From Bacteroidales bacterium (lineage in GTDB: Bacteria > Bacteroidota > Bacteroidia > Bacteroidales > VadinHA17): a stretch of DNA of 41,006 nucleotides. Under the pieces are notes generated by a model. It was not told the DNA's origin. It ran no database searches and saw only the letters and a list, made by a program, of their open reading frames with translations. The first letter of the stretch is position 1, and each line of letters begins with the position of its first letter. The stretch is taken from assembly GCA_012513795.1 (NCBI GenBank), contig JAAZBN010000252.1:1-41006 (forward strand). The letters are read 5' to 3'. Of this stretch, positions 16,274-24,221 are shown piece after piece. The translations under genes and the position numbers were made by a program.

Positions 16274-17434
16274 TTACTTTCCTGCCTTATCCGCATAATA
16301 CTCTCCAAAAATGGAGGTAATAAGCGGCTTGTAGTAGAGCCAGAAGAACCTTTTCGGATCATTCTCATTGTCTGAATGAAGGAGTGTCTTCGCTCCTTTC
16401 TGGATATTCTTCAGTTTGGCTGTCCAGAATGGTATGTCATTATTGGCAAAATCGCCTGAGAAATAATAGGTACGCTGAACCAGGGGTTCCTGTATCACAG
16501 CCGGGAAAACAGGGGCCAGCTCGTTGGCAAAGAGCAGGGTGTCACCGGCAGGAGTTGTATTCAACACAAATTCAGACAGAACGTTATTGCTTCCCGCATC
16601 AATAATATCAAAACTGTTGGTAAATGCCACCGTTGCCGGAAGGCTGAACCGCTCGGCGTGTGTGGAAGAAGTTTTTATCATTGGCATTGCCGAAGCAAGA
16701 TGCTTGCCCTCTTCAAGGACAATAATACTGTGCTCATTAAGCAGTACTACCCCGGCATTGGTAAAGGTCCATGGTTCACGGTATTGTTTCCGGTACTGTG
16801 CAGGCATCCACGCAGGTGCGCCGTGCTGTGACAATGTGTCAAGTGACCTGTAATACTGGCCTGTCCATCCGGTGGAGGTAATGCCCAGCAGTTCCTCGGT
16901 CTTGAACTTCTCGAGGGGTGCTGTTGGATAATCGAAAGTATTGTATTCAAGAATGACCAGCTTGTCTCTCCTTTTCATTTCAACCATAAGGAGATAGTCG
17001 TTGTTGTTGAGTCCTCCGTATAGTTTACGTGATCTCCGTGTCTTCTTTATCCCCTGATACCAGTCGTTGAAGAAGACACCATAAGTGTCAGTGTAATAGA
17101 GTGCGTCATTATTTTCGGCAAGGTCAATCAGTTCGGTCAGACGGAAGTCCTTCTTCCTGAACTGTTTTTCCCTTACAGGCCTGAGGGGTTCAAAGCCATA
17201 GTAATCTTTACTGGCGGAATAGCTGCCGCCCTTATCTCCTTTTACGAATCTCGCGTTGGTAAGGGTATAGATAAATGAGCGGTGGCCCAGCCTGTCAAGT
17301 GTCGGAACAGTTTTGTCAAGTATAACGACATCAATCGGCTTCTTCTCCTGAAAAGCCCATCTGATGAAGCTCACAGCCGGTATTAACAGCAGTACTGCAA
17401 GAATGATTATTGTGATCAGCAGAGGTTTTCTCAT
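16274..17434 (-). CDS. Unrecognised membrane-anchored protein
   Basis: I do not recognise the family with confidence. The 386-residue protein starts with RKP then one strong hydrophobic helix (LLITIIILAVLLLIPAV, residues about 5-24) with no cleavage site or lipobox. The rest would therefore be a periplasmic domain held by an N-terminal anchor. The soluble part begins IDVVILDKTVPTLDRLGHRS. It is rich in aromatics and has short motifs that look conserved: DYYGFEPLRP, ALYYTDTYGVFFNDWY, TSTGWTGQYYRSLD and FYFSGDF-like YYFSGDFANN. The start resembles proteins with an alpha/beta fold that begin with a DVVILD strand. It has its own terminator and appears monocistronic. No function is proposed. Confidence 0.8.
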   Translation of the reverse strand: MRKPLLITIIILAVLLLIPAVSFIRWAFQEKKPIDVVILDKTVPTLDRLGHRSFIYTLTNARFVKGDKGGSYSASKDYYGFEPLRPVREKQFRKKDFRLTELIDLAENNDALYYTDTYGVFFNDWYQGIKKTRRSRKLYGGLNNNDYLLMVEMKRRDKLVILEYNTFDYPTAPLEKFKTEELLGITSTGWTGQYYRSLDTLSQHGAPAWMPAQYRKQYREPWTFTNAGVVLLNEHSIIVLEEGKHLASAMPMIKTSSTHAERFSLPATVAFTNSFDIIDAGSNNVLSEFVLNTTPAGDTLLFANELAPVFPAVIQEPLVQRTYYFSGDFANNDIPFWTAKLKNIQKGAKTLLHSDNENDPKRFFWLYYKPLITSIFGEYYADKAGK

Positions 17435-17628
17435 AGTTACCGGAATTTGATAATATCCTGTTACTAAACGAATTCTTAAGACAAACAGTATGCGTGATAT
17501 GAAATTTTCACTGCTAAAAGTATTAATTTATTTGAATCCGGGAAAATATTTTCCACCAATAAAAGAAAAAACATGACGATAGATGCGATTATTGTGATAA
17601 TTTGCATCCTAAACCGCAAAATAGCCAT

Positions 17629-18933
17629 ATGTTTTCAAATCAGCCACTTGCCGACAGATTACGGCCCCGTTCCCTTGAGGAATTTGCCGGCCAGACGCAT
17701 CTCGTTGGTGGTGACGGGGTGCTGAGGAAGGTGATTGAATCGGGGAATGTTCCTTCATTTATCCTGTGGGGGCCGCCGGGAGTTGGGAAAACCACCCTTG
17801 CAAGAATAGTTGCATCGAAGCTGGAGCGTTCATTCTTTCAGCTCAGCGCTGTCCACAGTGGCGTCCGTGAGGTGCGAGAAACGATAGAGAAGGCAAAAAG
17901 CCAGCAGTTCTTCGGCAAACCCAACCCGATACTCTTCATTGATGAGATACACCGATTTAACAAGTCGCAACAGGACTCACTGCTTGGTGCGGTGGAACAG
18001 GGTGTAATAACCCTTATTGGCGCCACCACGGAGAATCCATCCTTTGAGGTTATCTCTCCCCTCCTCTCCCGCTGCCAGGTCTACGTACTGAAACCTCTTG
18101 ATGATGAAATACTTAAGCAGTTGGTCAACCATGCCCTGGAAAATGATTACTATCTCTCACAATACAAGATCAGGGTGGATGAGTACGAGGCACTGATACG
18201 GATCAGCGGCGGGGATGCCCGTAAGCTTTATAATGCACTTGAGCTGGCAGTGTCACTTGAGGCAGAAAAAGGCAGCGAAGAGATAGTCATTACTGACGGG
18301 CTTGTGCTTAGTCATGTACAGCAAAACCTGGCTCTTTATGACAAGAACGGGGAGCAGCATTATGATATAATCTCTGCATTTATCAAGTCGCTCCGCGGCT
18401 CTGATCCCAATGCGGCCATCTACTGGCTTGCAAGGATGGTTGAGGGGGGAGAGGATGTGAAATTCATTGCCCGGCGGATGGTGATCCTGGCCGCAGAGGA
18501 TATTGGTCTGGCCAATCCCAACGCACTTTTACTGGCACAGGCTTGTTTCAATGCAGTCAATCTTGTGGGCTGGCCAGAATCCAGGATCATTCTTTCCGAG
18601 ACGGCCGTTTACCTTGCCACATCACCAAAGAGCAATGCCTCGTACATGGCAATTGAGAAGGCCATCAGTGCGGTACATCAGCATGGCGATCTCTCCGTTC
18701 CGCTCCACCTGCGCAATGCTCCAACAAGGCTGATGAAAGACCTTGGATATCATAAGGGATACAGGTACGCTCATGATTATGAAAACAATTTCGTGGAGGA
18801 CAATTATCTTCCCGAGGAGATTACCGGGACCATCTTTTATGAACCAGGCAATAATGCCAGGGAGCTTGAAATACGAAAGCAAATGGAGGCCAGGTGGAAA
18901 AAAATTTATAACTACAGCAGGAAAAACAAATAA
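17629..18933 (+). CDS. rarA: Replication-associated recombination protein A (RarA/MgsA)
   Basis: An AAA+ ATPase that acts at stalled replication forks with SSB and RecA. I choose the ATG at 17629 (MFSNQPLADRLRPRS); the ORF-track start is a TTG 27 bp upstream with no family support. In the 434 residues I see Walker A GPPGVGKTT (48-56), Walker B LFIDEIHRF (102-110), sensor 1 IGATTENPSFEV, and the C-terminal MgsA tetramerisation region including GSDPNAAIYWLARM and RRMVILAAEDIGLANP. It precedes kdsA by 21 bp on the same strand. Confidence 0.95.
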   Translation: MFSNQPLADRLRPRSLEEFAGQTHLVGGDGVLRKVIESGNVPSFILWGPPGVGKTTLARIVASKLERSFFQLSAVHSGVREVRETIEKAKSQQFFGKPNPILFIDEIHRFNKSQQDSLLGAVEQGVITLIGATTENPSFEVISPLLSRCQVYVLKPLDDEILKQLVNHALENDYYLSQYKIRVDEYEALIRISGGDARKLYNALELAVSLEAEKGSEEIVITDGLVLSHVQQNLALYDKNGEQHYDIISAFIKSLRGSDPNAAIYWLARMVEGGEDVKFIARRMVILAAEDIGLANPNALLLAQACFNAVNLVGWPESRIILSETAVYLATSPKSNASYMAIEKAISAVHQHGDLSVPLHLRNAPTRLMKDLGYHKGYRYAHDYENNFVEDNYLPEEITGTIFYEPGNNARELEIRKQMEARWKKIYNYSRKNK

Positions 18934-18954
18934 AACATTTAGTAAATTTAGCCC

Positions 18955-19782
18955 ATGAAAGTCAGTGAACTGAACATTCCGTTACTGAAATACATTGAAG
19001 AAGGTAATTTCATGCTGTTTGCCGGACCCTGTGTGGTTGAGTCGGAAGAGATGACATTCCGTGTGGCAGCAGAGGTAAAGAAGCTGAGTGACAAGTACAG
19101 GATCCCTCTGGTATTCAAGTCGTCATACCGCAAAGCGAACCGCTCCCGGCTCGATTCTTTCACGGGTATTGGTGATAAAAAGGCACTGGAGATCCTGGCT
19201 GAGGTCCGGAGCAGGTACTCCGTTCCGGTGGTTACTGATATCCATTCTCCCGATGAGGCCAGGATAGCAGCCGGATATGTTGATATGCTGCAGATACCGG
19301 CATTTCTGTGCCGGCAGACCGATCTGCTGGTTGCGGCCGCGGAAACGGGTAAGGTGATCAATGTTAAGAAAGGCCAGTTCCTCTCCGGAGCCGCAATGCG
19401 CTTCGCAGCTGGAAAGATCAGGGAATCAGGCAATGAAAGGGTCATCCTAACCGAGAGGGGCAGCTTCTTTGGCTATAATGACCTGGTTGTGGATATGCGC
19501 AATATTCCTGTAATGCAGAAGACCGGTGCTCCGGTGGTGATGGACATCACTCATTCACTGCAGCAACCCAACCAGGAAGGCGGGGTCTCTGGCGGACAGC
19601 CTGACATGATAGAGACAATTGGCAGGTGTGCCATTGCAGCCGGCGCCGATGGCATTTTCATTGAGACCCATCCGGAACCGGCCACTGCACTTTCTGACGG
19701 CGCCAATATGCTGAGGCTTGATCTGCTTGACAGCCTGCTTCATAAATTAACTTTAATCAGAGCTACAATTAACACCTTTTAA
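18955..19782 (+). CDS. kdsA: 3-deoxy-8-phosphooctulonate synthase (KDO-8-P synthase)
   Basis: Condenses phosphoenolpyruvate with arabinose 5-phosphate to give KDO-8-phosphate for lipid A/LPS. The 275-residue TIM barrel shows FAGPCVVES near the N-terminus, the FKSSYRKANRSR substrate motif, QIPAFLCRQTDL, and the ETHPEP loop near the C-terminus. The metal-dependent form of the enzyme has a cysteine in the GPC position and this protein has it, though class assignment needs alignment. Its presence shows that the organism builds a KDO-containing outer membrane. Confidence 0.95.
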   Translation: MKVSELNIPLLKYIEEGNFMLFAGPCVVESEEMTFRVAAEVKKLSDKYRIPLVFKSSYRKANRSRLDSFTGIGDKKALEILAEVRSRYSVPVVTDIHSPDEARIAAGYVDMLQIPAFLCRQTDLLVAAAETGKVINVKKGQFLSGAAMRFAAGKIRESGNERVILTERGSFFGYNDLVVDMRNIPVMQKTGAPVVMDITHSLQQPNQEGGVSGGQPDMIETIGRCAIAAGADGIFIETHPEPATALSDGANMLRLDLLDSLLHKLTLIRATINTF

Positions 19783-19803
19783 TAATCAAACAAACAAAAC
19801 GTT

Positions 19804-20508
19804 ATGAAAAAGTCAATTTTTCTTCTGGCAGCTATTCTGATGGCATCGGTCTGCAGTGCCCAGACGCTGGACGAGATTGCAAACAAGTACTATGCAGCCA
19901 ATGGTCTGGAGAACCTTGAGAAGGCACAGACTTTGATAATACAGGGAAAGACGAGCCAGATGGGGATGGAACTGCCTCTGACCATCATGGTGAAGCGCCC
20001 CGACAAGGTAAAGGTCCTTCAGGAGTATAACGGGATGAAGATAATCATTGCCTTTGACGGTGAGAAGGGATATATGGTCAATCCTCTTACTGGTGCCACA
20101 GATCCTGTTGAGATTCCCGCTGAACAGCTGGGCAGCGTACAGGAATACAACATGTTCAATGACTCCTTCATGAAGGCTTTCAAGGAAGGAAAAGTCACCC
20201 TCAAAGGCGAGGAGGAGGTTGAAGGCAAGCCGGCGTACAAGCTTGCCGTCACCGTTGCTGACGGTTCTGTAACAACGATATTCATTGACAAGGAGACTTT
20301 TCTCACCCTCAAATCCACCCAGACAGTCAGTCAGATGGGACAGGAGATGGAGGTTGAATCATATGTCAGGGAGCACAAGGAGGTGAATGGTGTCAGGTTC
20401 GGATCTGTGATCTCCCAGTTTGTCAACGGAATGGAACTCGGAGGCATGACCCTTGAGAAGATAGAGATAGATACCGAAATTGACGATTCCGTATTTATAA
20501 TCCAATAA
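19804..20508 (+). CDS. LolA-like outer-membrane lipoprotein-sorting family protein
   Basis: A 234-residue exported protein. The signal peptide MKKSIFLLAAILMASVCSA is probably cut before QTLDEIANK. The mature part fits the open half-barrel LolA/LolB-like fold: amphipathic strands (LIIQGKTSQMGMELPLTIMVKRPDKVK), then an AFDGEKGYMVNPLTG stretch, and VTTIFIDKETFLTLKSTQ. Proteins of this broad family carry lipids or lipoproteins through the periplasm. True LolA function is not established from sequence. It is 21 bp after kdsA, with a shared envelope theme, and ends before a strong terminator. Confidence 0.78.
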   Translation: MKKSIFLLAAILMASVCSAQTLDEIANKYYAANGLENLEKAQTLIIQGKTSQMGMELPLTIMVKRPDKVKVLQEYNGMKIIIAFDGEKGYMVNPLTGATDPVEIPAEQLGSVQEYNMFNDSFMKAFKEGKVTLKGEEEVEGKPAYKLAVTVADGSVTTIFIDKETFLTLKSTQTVSQMGQEMEVESYVREHKEVNGVRFGSVISQFVNGMELGGMTLEKIEIDTEIDDSVFIIQ

Positions 20509-20593
20509 CGGCAGAAAACCCGGCATACGTCCACTTACTGGCAGGTCTGAGATCTGCCGCCGCGTATAACAAAAGATATAACCATCATAAATA

Positions 20594-20626
20594 AACAGAT
20601 GCCGCCCGGTGTGGGCGGCATCTGTT
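20594..20626. terminator. Strong bidirectional terminator shared by the LolA-like gene and rnpB
   Basis: A 14-bp perfect stem, AACAGATGCCGCCC with GGGCGGCATCTGTT, surrounds a 5-nt loop. TATTT follows on both strands. It lies just beyond the 3' end of rnpB (minus strand) and about 85 bp after the plus-strand LolA-like gene. Confidence 0.85.
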
Positions 20627-20634
20627 ATTTCAAA

Positions 20635-21005
20635 GGCAGGCCTGTAAGCCGGGTTCTGTCGGGATGCGGTTCCTGCGAGAGGATGTTGCCTCCCGGTCCG
20701 TCATTTATCTTGCCCCGTCATTGCTGGCGGGGTCATACGACCTACCCCCCGGCTCGGGCGAGCAGCCCTCAGACGCCGGTATACATGGTCTTTCAACCCA
20801 TCAGGTGTACGGCTCCCGGTGTCACCACCGGGACCGGTGAGCTCTTACCTCACCTTTTCACCATTTCCCCACCCGGAGGTGAGGCTGTTGTTTTCTGTTA
20901 CACTGCTATACCCTTTCGGATATCTTCCCGTTAGGAAGGATGGTGCTCTCTGTTGCCCGGACTTTCCTCCCCGACACATGTGTCAGAGCGACGGACCGGC
21001 CTGCC
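20635..21005 (-). ncRNA. rnpB: RNase P RNA (bacterial type A)
   Basis: The catalytic RNA that trims tRNA 5' ends. On the minus strand the conserved GAGGAAAGTCCGGGC lies near the 5' end (complement of 20955-20970). The 3' part has ACAGAACCCGGCTTAC (complement of 20644-20659). Helix P1 is formed by GGCAGGCC at the 5' end and GGCCTGCC at the 3' end, which sets the limits used here to within a few bases. The length of about 370 nt is normal. A perfect -7 promoter box lies 7 nt upstream of the predicted 5' end and a strong terminator follows. Confidence 0.95.
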
Positions 21006-21011
21006 AGGGTA

Positions 21012-21019
21012 CAAAGATA
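21012..21019 (-). promoter_or_regulatory. -7 promoter element of rnpB
   Basis: TATCTTTG on the minus strand matches TAnnTTTG perfectly. It sits 7 nt before the RNA 5' end deduced from helix P1, which is the expected distance to a start site. No TTTG is seen at -33. Confidence 0.55.
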
Positions 21020-21251
21020 GTCAATAAATACTCTCTTTGAGTTGTCCTCATGATCAGCCACCGCCAACAGCTTTCGGCATGGAATCTTTATAAATAAGCT
21101 GTTACAGATAACCGATGATACTTTAACCACACGGAGCCAAAGGCTTCTCCCGCAGGGCAACTGACATCTTTTTTGCAGGAACCACCCGGCCCGCGGCATG
21201 ATGCTGCAACAGCCTGTCATCAAACGCAGGCCTGAAATGGCCCAGATGACC

Positions 21252-21563
21252 TTATCTCCTGATTGTCACTATTGTAGCGCCATTAAAACCAAACCTGGCA
21301 AAGGGGGCATCATGGCAGCTGCAGGAAGGATATTCAGCTGTGATTACAGAATATATCTCATTTCTCAGCCTGCCGCTCCCGGAGCCGTGGATGAAAACTA
21401 TCTCCTTTTCTCCTGCCCTGATGGCACTGTTAAGCTCCCCCCTCAGCCGTGACAGCTGGCGCTCCAGCGCCTCAGCACCTCCCTGGCCCTGACGAAGATG
21501 AAGGTCAATCTCCCTCACCTTCCTGCCACCTGAAGTCGGATGGGTATTACGGCTTCCTGTCAT
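21252..21563 (-). CDS. Stand-alone Smr domain protein
   Basis: A 103-residue protein that is nearly all Smr (small MutS-related) domain. The KVREIDLHLRQ stretch carries the Smr DLH motif. The VFIHGSGSGRLRNEI motif is the HGxGxGxLR signature, and FNGATIVTIRR closes the domain. Smr domains nick or bind branched or stalled nucleic acids; some act in ribosome rescue. In many Bacteroidota proteins I know, the Smr domain is at the end of a longer DUF2027 protein. Here a stop lies three codons upstream of the ATG, so the N-terminal part is missing. It could be a real short gene or a decayed remnant. Confidence 0.75.
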   Translation of the reverse strand: MTGSRNTHPTSGGRKVREIDLHLRQGQGGAEALERQLSRLRGELNSAIRAGEKEIVFIHGSGSGRLRNEIYSVITAEYPSCSCHDAPFARFGFNGATIVTIRR

Positions 21564-21590
21564 AACATGTTAACTGATCTCAAAATTAGC

Positions 21591-21598
21591 TATTTTTG
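21591..21598 (+). promoter_or_regulatory. Candidate -7 element for queA
   Basis: TATTTTTG is a perfect TAnnTTTG match. It predicts a start near 21605 and a leader of about 75 nt that begins with a hairpin and ends with a nine-T run. Confidence 0.4.
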
Positions 21599-21603
21599 CC
21601 CGA

Positions 21604-21673
21604 CCCGGAAAGAGTGAGCAGGATTACATCACTCCGGGCACATCCGGATGGCTTGAGGCCTAGATTTTTTTTT
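21604..21673 (+). promoter_or_regulatory. Structured leader of queA with a T-run before the start codon
   Basis: CCCGG-AAAG-AGTGA pairs with TCACTCCGGG, with AAAG bulged (21604-21638). A weak GGC/GCC stem and nine Ts (21665-21673) follow, ending 7 nt before the queA ATG. This resembles a leader with an attenuation signal, but no known riboswitch core was recognised. Confidence 0.35.
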
Positions 21674-21680
21674 ACCGGTT

Positions 21681-22919
21681 ATGAAAAACGGTTACGGAGA
21701 TATAAGGATAGCGGATTATACATATGATCTGCCACAGGATCGGATAGCCAGGTATCCCCTGCCTGAAAGGGACAGCTCAAAACTGCTTGTATGGGACGGC
21801 AGCATGATCAGCGACAGGGTTTTCAGGGATTTTCCGGAACTGGTCCCACACGATAATCTGCTGGTATTCAATAATACAAGGGTCATACGTGCCAGGCTGG
21901 TCTTCAGGAAGGAGAGCGGCGCCATGATTGAGATCTTCTGCCTTGAGCCGCACAATCCTTCAGAGTTCTCCATGAACCTGGCTTCAGGAGGTCCGGTTGA
22001 ATGGAAATGCCTCATTGGTAACCTCAAACGGTGGAAGCACGGCATGATGGAATCACGCTTCCTTCATGAAGGCAGTGAATTCAGTCTTACGGCGGAGAGG
22101 ACCGGCACCGAAGGAGACTCCTTCCTGGTCCGTTTTGCCTGGGATGCAACCACCCTCTCCTTTGCGCAGGTTCTTGAAGATCAGGGACACATGCCCATCC
22201 CTCCATACCTGGGAAGAGCTGACGAGGAGAGTGATTCAAACACATACCAAACAACCTACGCACGCATTAACGGATCGGTAGCTGCTCCCACTGCCGGGCT
22301 CCATTTTACTCCTGGCTTAATGAGAGAGCTTGACAGGAAGGGTATTGAACATGCTGAGGTAACTCTTCATGTCAGCGCAGGCACATTCAGGCCAGTGAAA
22401 TCAGAGCTGATAGGTGACCATATGATGCACAGTGAGCATTTTTTCGTCTCAAAAGCCACCCTGAAGCGACTCAGAGGCAGAAAAATAACCGCAGTGGGTA
22501 CTACAACCGTGCGGACACTCGAAAGTCTCTACTGGCTCGGATTGAGCGCGGCAGAAGGAAGGTGGACAGGACCAGGTATTCCATCCGTAACACAATGGGA
22601 ACCATATCAGAAAAAGACAAATGCTGATCCGGCTGACCTGATAGACGCCCTGCTGGAAAAGATGGAGCGTGAAGGTACAGACATTCTGGAGGCAAGAACA
22701 GACATAATAATCATACCCGGCTACAGGTTCAGAATTGTAAACAACCTGCTCACCAACTTTCACCAGCCTCACAGCACACTGCTCCTGCTGGTTGCAGCAT
22801 TTACCGGAGACACATGGAAAAAGATATATGATCATGCCCTGACAGCCGGTTACAGGTTCCTGAGCTACGGAGACTGCATGTTGCTGCCAGGCAATCCTGA
22901 TTATTTCACAACACATTGA
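21681..22919 (+). CDS. queA: S-adenosylmethionine:tRNA ribosyltransferase-isomerase
   Basis: Transfers and isomerises the ribosyl part of SAM onto preQ1 in tRNA to make epoxyqueuosine. The 412 residues include DYTYDLPQDRIARYPLPERDSSKLL at the N-terminus, the LLVFNNTRVIRARL motif, GHMPIPPYLGR, YQTTYARINGSVAAPTAGLHFTP and the C-terminal NFHQPHSTLLLLVAAFTG. It is longer than the E. coli enzyme (about 356), as is usual for the Bacteroidota branch, where the region around residues 300-340 is expanded. It is monocistronic, with a 117-bp upstream gap shared with the Smr gene. Confidence 0.93.
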   Translation: MKNGYGDIRIADYTYDLPQDRIARYPLPERDSSKLLVWDGSMISDRVFRDFPELVPHDNLLVFNNTRVIRARLVFRKESGAMIEIFCLEPHNPSEFSMNLASGGPVEWKCLIGNLKRWKHGMMESRFLHEGSEFSLTAERTGTEGDSFLVRFAWDATTLSFAQVLEDQGHMPIPPYLGRADEESDSNTYQTTYARINGSVAAPTAGLHFTPGLMRELDRKGIEHAEVTLHVSAGTFRPVKSELIGDHMMHSEHFFVSKATLKRLRGRKITAVGTTTVRTLESLYWLGLSAAEGRWTGPGIPSVTQWEPYQKKTNADPADLIDALLEKMEREGTDILEARTDIIIIPGYRFRIVNNLLTNFHQPHSTLLLLVAAFTGDTWKKIYDHALTAGYRFLSYGDCMLLPGNPDYFTTH

Positions 22920-23002
22920 AGGATAAGACTTAAACAATTACAGTCTTTATTACTTGCCTGACTCGGGACAAAAAGCACCAGGTTCAAAATTTCACAAAAA
23001 AT

Positions 23003-23034
23003 TTTGCATATATGTAAATTACACTTTACATTTG
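23003..23034 (+). promoter_or_regulatory. Promoter with embedded dyad for the HTH/membrane-protein operon
   Basis: TTTG (23003-23006), 20 nt, then TACATTTG (23027-23034) is a full match to the Bacteroidota promoter. A dyad ATGTAAA-N6-TTTACAT (23012-23031) lies in the spacer and overlaps the -7 box. A repressor bound there would block transcription; autoregulation by the HTH protein encoded next is the simplest reading. Confidence 0.6.
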
Positions 23035-23055
23035 TTGCTGTATACTTTACCTTAA

Positions 23056-23289
23056 ATGAAACTTGGGAACAATATCCGGAGGCTGAGATTTGAGCACAAT
23101 GAGATGTCTCAGGAGGAACTGGCGGTAGGTCTGGGGGTGACCAGGCAGACCATACACTCCATAGAGAAGGGCAAGTTTATTCCGTCTGCCCTGCTTGCCT
23201 TCAGGATTGCGAAGTATTTCAGGAAGAATGTAGAAGATGTTTTCCATCTTATGGATGATAATGATATTTCATTGTCTGAAAGGACGTAA
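23056..23289 (+). CDS. Small XRE-family HTH regulator (YozG-like)
   Basis: A 77-residue protein that is little more than a Cro/C1-type HTH: NNIRRLRFEHNEMSQEELAVGLGVTRQTIHSIEKGKFIPS, then LAFRIAKYFRKNVEDVFHL. Regulators of this short type are usually paired with a downstream multi-pass membrane protein, as here (11-bp gap). The partner is often of unknown function and may modulate the regulator. A dyad in its own promoter suggests autorepression. Confidence 0.88.
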   Translation: MKLGNNIRRLRFEHNEMSQEELAVGLGVTRQTIHSIEKGKFIPSALLAFRIAKYFRKNVEDVFHLMDDNDISLSERT

Positions 23290-23300
23290 AGAGTTACATC

Positions 23301-24218
23301 ATGGAAATGGCAGGTTTATTTCCTACGGCCGGAAACAGGCTCAGGTTAACCGCAACAGTCACGCTGGTGTTGCTGACTTTTTGCTTCCTCTGGCTCTTTT
23401 ATGATCTTTATGCCTATATTGCAATAAAGGGGAAGTCGCCTGATTCTGAGGCAATTGGAAGATTAGCGGGTTTAGGTTTCCCGGTCAGGATCCTCCTTTT
23501 CATTTCATTTGCCGTGCTGCTGCTGAAGGCTTTCAGGAACGGTTTTAAGGCAAGCCTTCCGGTTATTATCACTATCATCACCGGAACTGCCTCAGTAATA
23601 GCAATGTTCTTTGATTTTGCGGCCCTGGACGATATCGGCAATGATTATCTGGTTCACGGATACAGATGCACCGGCGAGTGGTTCTGGCTGTTTGGATCGT
23701 TAATGTTAAGGATGGCCTTTTATATATCACTGGCCTTGTTTATTGTACTGATCATGAGAAGCCAGAGAGCTCTGACAGAGGCCTCCGGGCTGGTTGTGGA
23801 CGAGGCCCTTTTTGAGGCAACACAATGGGTTGGCATTGTATGCGGAATGACAGGTGTTGCATTCACAGTGTATGCATATGCTGTCCTTGGTGATGCTGCT
23901 CTGAAGAGTTGGCTTACGTGGCTTATGCTCTTCTACTGCGCAGTCATTATCATACCCTGGCTGGCCCTTGTGGCCTACTGGATTTTCAGGCTGGCCACCA
24001 AAACTGATCGTACAGTATATGATGAGAAGCAGAGGCATGACCTGGCCTTTTCCGGGATGGTCACCTGGCTGTCATCCATCCCGCTGATGGCTGTAATAAT
24101 GATTATCAACTTTGGAGATGAGTCCCGGGCAACGGCACACCTCTGGTTTCCTTTTTATCTTTTCGCCTCCCTGCTGATCTTCTCAGCCACTCTTCTTACA
24201 AGGTTCAGGAGAGGTTAG
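23301..24218 (+). CDS. Multi-pass membrane protein paired with an HTH regulator
   Basis: A 305-residue integral membrane protein with about eight hydrophobic helices, near residues 14-38, 58-78, 82-105, 127-152, 174-196, 205-230, 250-272 and 280-300. There is no enzyme motif or signal peptide. Two short loops carry charges (SQRALTEASGLVVDEALFEA; ATKTDRTVYDEKQRHD). It follows the small HTH gene by 11 bp, probably in the same operon. That pattern is frequent in Firmicutes and Bacteroidota for proteins of the DUF2975-like type, but I cannot assign a Pfam family with certainty. It ends 3 bp from the convergent threonine aldolase. Confidence 0.78.
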   Translation: MEMAGLFPTAGNRLRLTATVTLVLLTFCFLWLFYDLYAYIAIKGKSPDSEAIGRLAGLGFPVRILLFISFAVLLLKAFRNGFKASLPVIITIITGTASVIAMFFDFAALDDIGNDYLVHGYRCTGEWFWLFGSLMLRMAFYISLALFIVLIMRSQRALTEASGLVVDEALFEATQWVGIVCGMTGVAFTVYAYAVLGDAALKSWLTWLMLFYCAVIIIPWLALVAYWIFRLATKTDRTVYDEKQRHDLAFSGMVTWLSSIPLMAVIMIINFGDESRATAHLWFPFYLFASLLIFSATLLTRFRRG

Positions 24219-24221
24219 CGG

